Below the pieces are notes generated by a model that was not told where the DNA came from, made no database searches, and saw nothing but the letters and a program-made list of their open reading frames with translations. A program made the position numbers and the translations under genes. This document shows, piece by piece, positions 5,600-13,038 of a DNA stretch of 13,859 nucleotides. Every line of letters begins with the position of its first letter. The first letter of the stretch is position 1. This stretch comes from Candidatus Zixiibacteriota bacterium (lineage in GTDB: Bacteria; Zixibacteria; MSB-5A5; GN15; JAAZOE01), in NCBI GenBank assembly GCA_030588275.1, contig JAUUYJ010000033.1:1-13859 (forward strand), read 5' to 3'.

Positions 5600-6077
5600 G
5601 TGTAAACGCCTGCCAAATCGCGTGCGAAGCGAATTCGGTCAAAACGTGAATTTCTCTTTCCATTGAGTTCAGGCTCATATTTTTTTCAGTTGCCAATACA
5701 TCCTCCGCTTGCTTCTACACCAATAGAGTAATAAGTTCCAAAATAAGTACGAAAAAAATGAGTTATTTATTAATAAATCTGCCCTACTCAATGCCACAAA
5801 AGAAATAGCAGAACCGAACACAATCCGTATCTGCTTGTTTATCTTGTAGTTGCGAGCATCGAGCGGCCAAACAGGTCGCATTCAATATTACTTCCCGACT
5901 CTATTAATATGATTATCCCAATGAATCGCATCCTTCTTTCCCATATAATAGGCGCAAATGAACAAGAAATTCAGCATTTAAAAAAAAATGATGAACGAAG
6001 GTCAAATTGAGCGAATGCGGTAAGTTAAAAAGTTGTCGTTACCAATTTGAACCGGCCAACATCTGAATCATTAAAGC

Positions 6078-6106
6078 TTGACAGGTTTTCGAGATCGTCT
6101 TAGGTT
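6078..6106 (+). promoter_or_regulatory. Possible sigma-70 promoter of the OPT transporter operon
   Basis: A consensus TTGACA (6078-6083) is followed after 17 bases by TAGGTT (6101-6106), a poor -10 with three of six matches. A palindrome GATAAT-AA-ATTATC (6124-6137) lies between it and the ribosome binding site and could be an operator. Confidence 0.35.
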
Positions 6107-6156
6107 GTAACGACTTGCCATGCGATAATAAATTATCAGTATTATAAGGAGGTCTT

Positions 6157-8160
6157 GTGGGCCAATCAAACGACCCTTCCGCATCTTCACATTCTGAAAA
6201 AACTGCGCCATTCGAGCCGTACATCAAAGCAAATGAAAATGTGGCCGAAATCAGCGTCAAAGCGATTGTTCTGGGCGCTATTATTTCGGTCGTATTTGGT
6301 GTTGCCAACGCTTACCTGGCGTTGAAATTCGGCATGACCGTTTCTGCCTCCATTCCGGCGGCGGTTATCTCAATGGCTATTTTGAGAATGATTTATAGCC
6401 GCGAAAATGTAACCGTTCTGGAAAATAATATTGTTCAGACGATTGGGTCGGCGGGTGAATCGCTGGCGGCCGGTATTACCTTCACGATCCCGGCCTTTTT
6501 TATCTGGGCCGCCAACTCCGATATGCAAGCGATGGGATATATGCACGAAGTCTCAAAAATGCAAATATTCTGGATGTCGATGCTCGGTGGATCACTTGGT
6601 ATCCTATTGATGATTCCTTTGCGGAAATACCTTGTTGAACGAGAGCATGGCAAACTTCAATTCCCCGAAGGAACCGCCTGTGCCGAAATTATTACCGCCG
6701 GTGATGAAGGTGGAACAAAGGCGAAAACAGTTTTTGTCGGACTCGGCCTTGGTGCAGTTTACAAAACACTTATGGTCATCGGACGTTTTTGGAGCGAGTC
6801 ACCCGGTTATAATTTTAAGGGAATCCTCAAGGGTGGAACCATCGGAATGGATGCCGCTCCGGCATTGGTTGGCGTCGGTTACATTATTGGCCCTCGCATC
6901 GCCGGCTTGATGCTTTCCGGCGCGGTTATTGGTTATCTTGGCATTGGACCCCTTCTCGCTTTTATCGGTGATCAAATTCCCGGTATAATTATCGCACCGG
7001 GCAATATTCCTCTTTCTGATATGGACCCAGGTCAGTTACGAAACTCTTACATAAAATATCTTGGAGTTGGCGCAGTCGCCTTTGGCGGTACCATCTCGCT
7101 GGTCAAATCGCTACCGACGATTGTTCATTCCTTCTCGGCTGGATTCAGGCAACTGTTTATGAAACGGAAAGGGGCTGTTGATGACAGACCTCGGACCGAT
7201 CAGGATATGCCAATGTCGATCGTTTTAATCGGTTCCCTTTTGATCGTTTTGGCCATCTGGCTGTTACCCGGTATTGAGCTTCATTTCCTCGGTGCTCTAT
7301 TGGCCGTTATCTTTGGATTCTTTTTTGTCGTTGTTGCCGCCCGGATTGTCGGGCTGATTGGTTCATCGTCCAATCCGGTTTCCGGCATGACAATCTTTAC
7401 CCTGTTAGTCACCTGTATGATCCTGCTATGGTTTGGAATCGATGGGGTCAACGGCATGGTAACGGCGATGTCGGTCGGAACGGTGGTCTGTATCGCAGTC
7501 TGCATGTCAGGCGATATCGCGCAGGATTTAAAAACCGGTTATTTGTTAGGCGCAACCCCCAAGAAACAACAATGGGTTGAATTTATCGGCCTTCTTTTTC
7601 CCGCTATGGCGATGGGGTTTGCATTGTATTTATTGGGAGATGCTTTTGGATGGGTCGAGTCGGCGGAACATCCCAATCCTCTTCTGGCCCCGCAAGCGAA
7701 CGTCATGGCGACGGTCGTTCAGGGTGTTATTGGTGGCAACATCCCCTGGACACCGATTTTGGTCGGTGCTTTTATGGCTCTGGGGTTTGAGCTTTTGGGT
7801 GTCAACTCACTGCCGGTCGCGATTGGTCTGTACCTGCCGTTATCATTATCGACCCCATTGATGCTGGGTGGAGTGGTAGCCGGCTTGCTCAAGAAAACGG
7901 CCAAAGATGAAAAGACGCGCAAAAAACGTCAGGAGGGTGGGATTCTGTTTGGCTCCGGCCTTGTTGCCGGTGGTGGTCTGATCGGAGTCGCCTCAGCCGG
8001 GTTGATTGCCGGTATCCCATCATTCAAAGCATTTACCGAGGAATATACATCGACGTCGTTTATCACCGGCTCCTGGGGTGAAGCGATATCGCTCGTGATG
8101 GTCTTTTTGCTCGCCTTCACACTCTATTCGGTGGCACGGTCGTTTGCCAAGAAACATTAA
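6157..8160 (+). CDS. OPT family oligopeptide/metal-chelate transporter
   Basis: This is an inner-membrane secondary transporter of the OPT superfamily, whose members import peptides or metal-chelate complexes; the substrate cannot be predicted here. The 667-residue length is normal for prokaryotic OPT proteins. Many hydrophobic helices span the whole chain. Family stretches seen are VAEISVKAIVLGAIISVVFG (about 29-48), NAYLALKFGMTVSASIPAAV (51-70), KLQFPEGTACAEIITAG (166-182), GSSSNPVSGMT (402-412), QANVMATVVQGVIGGNIPW (513-531) and SLPVAIGLYLPL (551-562). The start is GTG, chosen because AAGGAGG (6146-6152) sits four bases before it and the next in-frame Met is at residue 60, past the first conserved segment. 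The next gene begins 21 bases after the stop, so the two are probably co-transcribed. Confidence 0.92.
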   Translation: MGQSNDPSASSHSEKTAPFEPYIKANENVAEISVKAIVLGAIISVVFGVANAYLALKFGMTVSASIPAAVISMAILRMIYSRENVTVLENNIVQTIGSAGESLAAGITFTIPAFFIWAANSDMQAMGYMHEVSKMQIFWMSMLGGSLGILLMIPLRKYLVEREHGKLQFPEGTACAEIITAGDEGGTKAKTVFVGLGLGAVYKTLMVIGRFWSESPGYNFKGILKGGTIGMDAAPALVGVGYIIGPRIAGLMLSGAVIGYLGIGPLLAFIGDQIPGIIIAPGNIPLSDMDPGQLRNSYIKYLGVGAVAFGGTISLVKSLPTIVHSFSAGFRQLFMKRKGAVDDRPRTDQDMPMSIVLIGSLLIVLAIWLLPGIELHFLGALLAVIFGFFFVVVAARIVGLIGSSSNPVSGMTIFTLLVTCMILLWFGIDGVNGMVTAMSVGTVVCIAVCMSGDIAQDLKTGYLLGATPKKQQWVEFIGLLFPAMAMGFALYLLGDAFGWVESAEHPNPLLAPQANVMATVVQGVIGGNIPWTPILVGAFMALGFELLGVNSLPVAIGLYLPLSLSTPLMLGGVVAGLLKKTAKDEKTRKKRQEGGILFGSGLVAGGGLIGVASAGLIAGIPSFKAFTEEYTSTSFITGSWGEAISLVMVFLLAFTLYSVARSFAKKH

Positions 8161-8181
8161 CAATTACGACCGCAATTATAG

Positions 8182-10311
8182 ATGAAGAAATTTATAGATG
8201 ACAATAGAACGGCCATCCTCTTTTTCGGGGTGGCCTTTCTTATCCGCCTGATCTACCTGTTTCAGATACAGTCCAATCCTTTCTTCAACGAACCGATTGT
8301 TGATGAGTTGTGGAATGTCCTGTGGGCCAAAGAGATTATGGGGACCAGTTTTTGGGGAACCGAGGCCTGGTTTCGTGGTCCATTATACCCTTACTTTCTC
8401 GCCTTGATTCTCAAGATCACCGGTTCTGATTTTTTCTGGGCTCGGATAATTCAGCTTTTGATTTCATCCGGTTCGGTTGTTCTAACTTATCTTTTGGGGC
8501 GTGAATGCTTCTCCGAAAAAACTGGACGACTCGCCGCCTTTTTTCATCTGATTTATGGAACACTTATTTTCTACGAAGCAATGTTTCTGATTCCGGTCAT
8601 TTTTGTTTTTCTAAATCTTTTGGCCCTTTTAGTAATTGTTCGTAATCGAGATAACCCACGCAAGTGGCCGTTCTTTATTGCCGGTCTGATCTTTGGCTTG
8701 TCCGCTATTGCGCGCCCCAACATTCTCCTGATTGCACCATTGTTGGCGATTTGGATCTTTTATCGTTTCCGACATAAGATTGAATACCGCTCGATCATAA
8801 TTATTATCTTTCTGTTTTTCTTCGGTATCGGGCTTCCAATCGCACCGGTAACCGCTCGCAATTACATTGTCGCCGATGATATTATTTTAATCTCGTCGCA
8901 GGGAGGGATCAACCTTTATCTGGGCAACAACCCGCGGGCCGAAGGTTTGACGATGATGATGCCTGAGGCAGTTTTGGATGAACGAATCCCCTGGGATCAG
9001 TTTATCCCAACGGTAACCAAAATTGCCGAACGGGAAACCGGACGAACCTTGAAACCATCCGAGGTCTCAGGATATTGGAGCAACAAGGCGCGCCAATTTA
9101 TCTTTGGTGAACCGGTGGAATTTATCAAACTGACCTCTCGCAAGCTGGTCTATTTTTTCTCCGGATTTGAAAATTCGGACCAGACCGATATTTATGATTT
9201 TAGAAAATATTCATCACTTTTATCAATCCTGATTTTTGACTATGGATTGAAATTTCCGTTTGGTCTCTTTGCTCCGCTGGCGATTGTCGGCGTCGGATTG
9301 AGCCTGGGGAGGCGCAAACCGTTTACCCCCCTCTTGATCTTCATGATCGGATATATTCCAACGGTCATTCTATTTCTGGTGACGGCCCGGCATCGGTTGA
9401 CGATTATTCCGATAATGCTGTTGTTCTCCGCATTTGCAGTTTTATATCTTTGGGATAACTTCAGAAATCTTAAGAAAATCATTTTCCCGGTGCTGGGGAT
9501 TATCACCTTTGGATTTTTGTTAAACATAAATTATTTCGACATAGGGTTTGAGAACAAATCCCAGATTCATTTCAATCTGGCCTTAAATCACAACCGTCTC
9601 GGAGAGTACCAAGAATCGGTCATTGAGTATCAATTGGCTATCAAGGAAGCACCCGGTAACCCTGCCCTCTACTTTGGCCTTGGAACGGCGTATAACAGTC
9701 TCAACCGCTACCGTGATGCGGTACCACAACTGAATCAGGCAATTTTGATCGACCCCGATTATACCGAAGCATATATTAATCTGGCTAATTCGTACATCGC
9801 TTTGGGACAACTGGATCGTGCTCAGATCGCACTGCGCCGAGCGACAAATCTGGAGCCAAACCGGGTCGAGATATATATCAACAAGGGTGACATGCACATG
9901 ATGCAACAGGAGCTGGATAAAGCCCGACAAGCATTCTTGAAAGTTCTTGAATTGGAGCCGGAGAATTATGCCATCTATTCCAAATTGGGCGTCATTTATG
10001 GTCAGGCCGGAGATACCGGCAGATCGTACGGTTTTTTCCGCCAGGGAATTGAGATCAACGAGCTTTATCTACCGGCGTATCTGAATTGGGGAAACATCTG
10101 CCTGATAAATGGGGATACGACTTTGGCGTTTATTAAATACCAGCAGGCTATTTTGACCGACAGCCTGTCCCCTCAACCGTATTACAACATGGCAATTCTG
10201 TATTACCGTCAAGGTAACATTCAGAGATGTAGGTCTTACCTTGATCGATTGTTAAGGATTACTCCCGATTTCCAACCGGCTCTGAATTTGCAGTCCAAGC
10301 TGACTAATTAA
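8182..10311 (+). CDS. GT-C-fold membrane glycosyltransferase-like protein with C-terminal TPR domain
   Basis: This 709-residue integral membrane protein has two parts. Residues 1-450 are a multi-helix module of the GT39/ArnT (PMT_2) kind: an early helix, then a loop with NEPIVDELWNVLWAKEI holding the acidic pair D41-E42 where GT-C enzymes keep a catalytic acid, FRGPLYPYFLALI (65-77), a FHLIYGTLIFYEAMF helix, the conserved AIARPN (175-180), and TARHRLTIIPIMLLFSAFA (401-419). A soluble loop (about 230-345) carries SSQGGINLYLGNNPRAEG. Residues 461-709 are about seven tetratricopeptide repeats, for example LGEYQESVIEYQLAIKEAPG and LGQLDRAQIALRRATNLEPN. Such proteins likely transfer a sugar from a lipid donor to a periplasmic acceptor; the TPRs may hold partners. 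Donor and acceptor are unknown. The start lacks a clear Shine-Dalgarno site, consistent with coupling to the OPT gene. Confidence 0.82.
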   Translation: MKKFIDDNRTAILFFGVAFLIRLIYLFQIQSNPFFNEPIVDELWNVLWAKEIMGTSFWGTEAWFRGPLYPYFLALILKITGSDFFWARIIQLLISSGSVVLTYLLGRECFSEKTGRLAAFFHLIYGTLIFYEAMFLIPVIFVFLNLLALLVIVRNRDNPRKWPFFIAGLIFGLSAIARPNILLIAPLLAIWIFYRFRHKIEYRSIIIIIFLFFFGIGLPIAPVTARNYIVADDIILISSQGGINLYLGNNPRAEGLTMMMPEAVLDERIPWDQFIPTVTKIAERETGRTLKPSEVSGYWSNKARQFIFGEPVEFIKLTSRKLVYFFSGFENSDQTDIYDFRKYSSLLSILIFDYGLKFPFGLFAPLAIVGVGLSLGRRKPFTPLLIFMIGYIPTVILFLVTARHRLTIIPIMLLFSAFAVLYLWDNFRNLKKIIFPVLGIITFGFLLNINYFDIGFENKSQIHFNLALNHNRLGEYQESVIEYQLAIKEAPGNPALYFGLGTAYNSLNRYRDAVPQLNQAILIDPDYTEAYINLANSYIALGQLDRAQIALRRATNLEPNRVEIYINKGDMHMMQQELDKARQAFLKVLELEPENYAIYSKLGVIYGQAGDTGRSYGFFRQGIEINELYLPAYLNWGNICLINGDTTLAFIKYQQAILTDSLSPQPYYNMAILYYRQGNIQRCRSYLDRLLRITPDFQPALNLQSKLTN

Positions 10312-11447
10312 TATTTGCGGCGCCGTTCGATAACGTAGTTAGAGCCGTCAAGCGTCTTGGTGTATTTTTTCAAATCGGCCAGCATATGCGACATCTCACC
10401 AACATGCTGAAACATCCGTCCCTTATTAATCACGACCGCAATCGACAATGTCATAATGACGAATTTTTCGGTCTCGCCGCGCCGATTGGCGGTAATTATG
10501 TATCCCTTTTTGCGATCATCGACGTGATACCTAAAAGGAATAAAAGTGTCGAAAGTTCGGATAATGTTTTCACAAATTTGAGGAACCAACTCACCCGGCA
10601 TAATAGCGATAAAATCATCCCCGCCGATATGTCCGACAAACCCTTCGGGGCAAACGTCAAAGACTACATCTTTTATTATCCGGGCGGTCATCCGAATCAC
10701 CCGATCTCCGAAAAAATATCCATAATAATCGTTGAACGCTTTGAAGTTATCTAAGTCGGCGTAACAGACGGCAAACTGCTGACCCATTTCAATCTGACGC
10801 TCGATCTCTTCCTCGATTATTGATGGCCCCGGAAGGAGGCTGGAAGGATTGACCGAGAGATCACGATAAGCCCGACTCATCAGCATGCCACATTTTACCC
10901 GAGCAATATGAAGAGGAATATTGTCTGAGAAAAATTCCTCGGCTCCATTTTCAAAGGCGGCTGTCAGAATCATATCATCAGGATTGGGATGGTACAGAAC
11001 GGTCGGGATAATCGCCAGATAAGTATGGTTTTTTATTGTCAGAGTTGTCTCCAGCATCCGCACCAATGATCCTTCACCCAGTTCGGTTGAGCCTATAAAT
11101 ATCATATCCAGAACAAACCGCTGGGCCAGAATTAACAACTCCGGCAGGCTCTTAAAATGATGGGTGGAAACTACTTTATCTTCGAAAAGACGGGAAAAAT
11201 ATAACTCGGATGGAGTATCCTCAAAAAAACAGGCGATGTGGATTAAGGTTCGCTTATTACTCGCGCCCGAGGGTGGAACTGCCTGTGGGTTTCGAGTAAG
11301 TACTCCCGATTGAGGTGGGTGTAAATCTGAGTTGTGTTGATGCTCGAATGCCCCAACAGCTCCTGAACCACCCGCAGATCCGCTCCCCCCTCCAGAAGAT
11401 GAGTGGCAAAGGAATGGCGAAAAGAATGGGGTGTTACTTTCTTGCAT
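10308..11447 (-). CDS. GGDEF-domain protein with degenerate receiver domain; start uncertain
   Basis: This is a putative diguanylate cyclase or c-di-GMP-related regulator. The GGDEF domain (about 213-376) shows the I/D-site pattern ADLDNFKAFNDYYGYFFGDR (230-249) and the active-site loop GHIGGDDFIAI (272-282). The usual R-x-GG(D/E)EF is here H-I-GGDDF, a variant I associate with a distinct GGDEF subgroup that also shows the later GYIITANRRGE segment. Residues 67-200 look like a CheY-type receiver, but the phospho-acceptor Asp is replaced (LDMIFIG, G119) and the GAEEFFSD segment lacks the conserved Lys. Start problem: the only ATG upstream of the receiver is at 11447, 205 bases inside the recombinase gene in another frame. 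No ATG, GTG or TTG lies between it and the receiver fold. The next ATG (11105) would cut the receiver in half. Catalytic activity is uncertain. Confidence 0.8.
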   Translation of the reverse strand: MQESNTPFFSPFLCHSSSGGGSGSAGGSGAVGAFEHQHNSDLHPPQSGVLTRNPQAVPPSGASNKRTLIHIACFFEDTPSELYFSRLFEDKVVSTHHFKSLPELLILAQRFVLDMIFIGSTELGEGSLVRMLETTLTIKNHTYLAIIPTVLYHPNPDDMILTAAFENGAEEFFSDNIPLHIARVKCGMLMSRAYRDLSVNPSSLLPGPSIIEEEIERQIEMGQQFAVCYADLDNFKAFNDYYGYFFGDRVIRMTARIIKDVVFDVCPEGFVGHIGGDDFIAIMPGELVPQICENIIRTFDTFIPFRYHVDDRKKGYIITANRRGETEKFVIMTLSIAVVINKGRMFQHVGEMSHMLADLKKYTKTLDGSNYVIERRRKY

Positions 11448-12166
11448 ATACCAGCCTTAACAATATATCCACGTATCAATTTCCACATTCCCGACCGGCT
11501 GAATCCGGTCCCCCGGTTAGTAATAAACAGGCTATTAGACTCTTTTTTCCCCTCAGCCAATTGGGGGCGGGAATATTTTATGTATCGGTCGATTGCCTCA
11601 ATGGCATAACTCCCCAATGGAACCAATCTCTCCCGATTCCCCTTGCCGGTCACCATGATATAGGATATTTCCGGGACATAGACCGATAATTTGAGATCGA
11701 TAAGCTCTGAAATCCTCGTCCCGGATGCGTATAAGCTCTCTAAAATAGCCCGATCACGAACTTTCAGGTGGTTTTCCCCTTCTGGTAAATCGATAATTTT
11801 CTGGATTTCTGAGACCGACAGGACGGCTGGAAGGCGGCGCATCAATTTGGGCCCCCGGATATCTTTGGCTGGATTGTCCGTCCCTCGATGAAACTGAAGA
11901 TATTTTTTTATCGCCGACAAACGCCTGTTTATTGTCGTCGCCTGTAACTGGCCATCAACGCCCGAATAGAGCTGGCCAATATAATCGGTGACATCCTTCC
12001 GGGTAATCCGGGCTGGAACCTTCCCCCCAATTCGTCCCATGAAATCGATCAGATCGAGCCGATACGAGGCTATGGTATTGTTGGCCAACCCTTCTTCCAC
12101 CACAATCGCCTGCAAAAACATGTTAATTGAGGACGGCGTCTTATCTTTGGGGACAGATGCACTCAT
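11243..12166 (-). CDS. xerC: Xer-type tyrosine site-specific recombinase
   Basis: This is predicted to resolve chromosome dimers at a dif-like site during division, working in the cytoplasm with FtsK. The 307-residue length is normal. The N-terminal core-binding domain (about 10-105) contains GLANNTIASYRLDL and the C-terminal catalytic domain (about 112-300) keeps all six catalytic residues: R151 (ASGTRISEL), K175 (GKGNRERLV), H247 and R250 (TPHSFRHSF), H273 (LLGHSS) and Y282 (TQIYTHL). It ends FHPRARVISEP, the usual Xer C-terminal tail, so the gene is intact. XerC and XerD cannot be told apart from one sequence, and it might be the lone Xer protein of this organism. The ATG at 12166 gives a full N-terminal domain but has no clear Shine-Dalgarno site. 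The gene runs into the GGDEF frame, with which it may be co-transcribed. Confidence 0.9.
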   Translation of the reverse strand: MSASVPKDKTPSSINMFLQAIVVEEGLANNTIASYRLDLIDFMGRIGGKVPARITRKDVTDYIGQLYSGVDGQLQATTINRRLSAIKKYLQFHRGTDNPAKDIRGPKLMRRLPAVLSVSEIQKIIDLPEGENHLKVRDRAILESLYASGTRISELIDLKLSVYVPEISYIMVTGKGNRERLVPLGSYAIEAIDRYIKYSRPQLAEGKKESNSLFITNRGTGFSRSGMWKLIRGYIVKAGICKKVTPHSFRHSFATHLLEGGADLRVVQELLGHSSINTTQIYTHLNREYLLETHRQFHPRARVISEP

Positions 12167-12173
12167 ATCATAA

Positions 12174-12201
12174 ATTATCAGATTGAACGGTCATAAGGCA
12201 A
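12174..12201 (-). promoter_or_regulatory. Candidate promoter of the Xer gene
   Basis: On the minus strand TTGCCT (12201-12196), a 16-base spacer and GATAAT (12179-12174) give a moderate match. The predicted start would fall at or next to the ATG at 12166, which fits the missing Shine-Dalgarno site. A better -35, TTGACA (12220-12215), lies further up but lacks a good -10. Confidence 0.4.
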
Positions 12202-12279
12202 TAGAATTATTGGGTGTCAAAGTAGTAGAACGGATCTCAATAATTGCAAAATAGGTTCCTTCGGACCACAAAGGAAAAA

Positions 12280-13038
12280 TTAATTTTTGATACCAACATC
12301 CACCGGATAAGCGGTGGCGGCGACCGCCGTCAATACCATCCTGGCTCCGGCATCAAGAATAACTCGTCTGTTTTCCCGTAGCGTCGCCCCGGTTGTGGTA
12401 ACGTCATCCACCAATAGAACCGTTTTGTTCTCAAGAATGTGATCCGGATCAATAACGGTATAGGCATCTCTGACGTTCTCTTCCCGGCGTGAAGCGGGCA
12501 ATTTGGCCTGTTGTCGAGTCTTGCGGGTAGCATGTAGTAGGCTGAAAATTGTCGCGACCTCGATACCGGCGGCAATACCGGAGGCGATCTCCTCTGCCTG
12601 ATTGAATCCTCGTTTATATTGGCGAGAATGATGAAGCGGGACAGCCAGAATCAAATCAAAGGTCGGTGAAGCGGATGACCTGGAGATCAGATCGGCCAAT
12701 TTCTGACCCAATATTGGTCCAAGCGGTTTTAACTGGCGATATTTCAAATCGTGCAGGATGGTCTGCATTTGGTTATCAAAATATCCCAGAGAATAAACGG
12801 TCATACTCGGTTCGTCACATCGGGTGCAAAACGGTTTGCTTCTGAGGAAAACCTGGCAAGTTGAGCAGTACGGTGCTTCCAACCCCTTTACCCCGGACCA
12901 GCAGAACTCACAAATTAGCCGATCATCCGAATCGGCTAACTTCCCACACAGACCGCAGACCGGTGGGTAAATCAGATCAAGCAGATCGTGCCACTGCCCA
13001 GCCAGATACGACTTCCCCTCAGCAGGATTGACAGTCAT
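12280..13038 (-). CDS. comF: ComF family phosphoribosyltransferase-like protein
   Basis: ComF proteins are cytoplasmic members of the phosphoribosyltransferase fold linked to natural DNA uptake, though they are widespread in non-competent bacteria and their exact reaction is unsettled. The N-terminus has four cysteine pairs in CxxC form (28/31, 43/46, 58/61, 71/74), a zinc-binding region. The PRT domain has DLKYRQLKPLG (97-107), AVPLHHSRQYKRGFNQAEEI (132-151), the RTRQQAKLPASRREENVRDA-like segment (172-192) and the PRPP loop VLLVDDVTTTGAT (207-219). The 252-residue length is typical. The ATG at 13038 lies inside the last codons of the upstream permease (20-base overlap). Downstream there are 113 bases to the Xer gene. 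A 14-base A/T palindrome covers its stop codon (12275-12288). Confidence 0.9.
   Translation of the reverse strand: MTVNPAEGKSYLAGQWHDLLDLIYPPVCGLCGKLADSDDRLICEFCWSGVKGLEAPYCSTCQVFLRSKPFCTRCDEPSMTVYSLGYFDNQMQTILHDLKYRQLKPLGPILGQKLADLISRSSASPTFDLILAVPLHHSRQYKRGFNQAEEIASGIAAGIEVATIFSLLHATRKTRQQAKLPASRREENVRDAYTVIDPDHILENKTVLLVDDVTTTGATLRENRRVILDAGARMVLTAVAATAYPVDVGIKN

Larger units (their letters stand above)
5537..6156. other. Gene-free stretch between divergent transcription units
   Basis: No convincing gene was found. The stretch is A+T-rich and holds an inverted repeat ATGCGAA-N6-TTCGCAT (5580-5599), a possible weak promoter (6078-6106) and a small palindrome near the downstream ribosome binding site (6124-6137). 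A 68-codon minus-strand frame (5675-5881) has no ribosome binding site and no recognisable motif. Confidence 0.5.

Noticed and set aside
5675..5881. 68-codon minus-strand reading frame in the gap before the OPT gene
   Set aside because: No ribosome binding site and composition unlike the real genes; A+T-rich non-coding sequence explains it.
11243..11447. Programmed -1 frameshift fusing the recombinase to the GGDEF protein
   Set aside because: The frame relation is right, but I find no slippery heptamer before the stop, and the recombinase has a normal Xer C-terminus.
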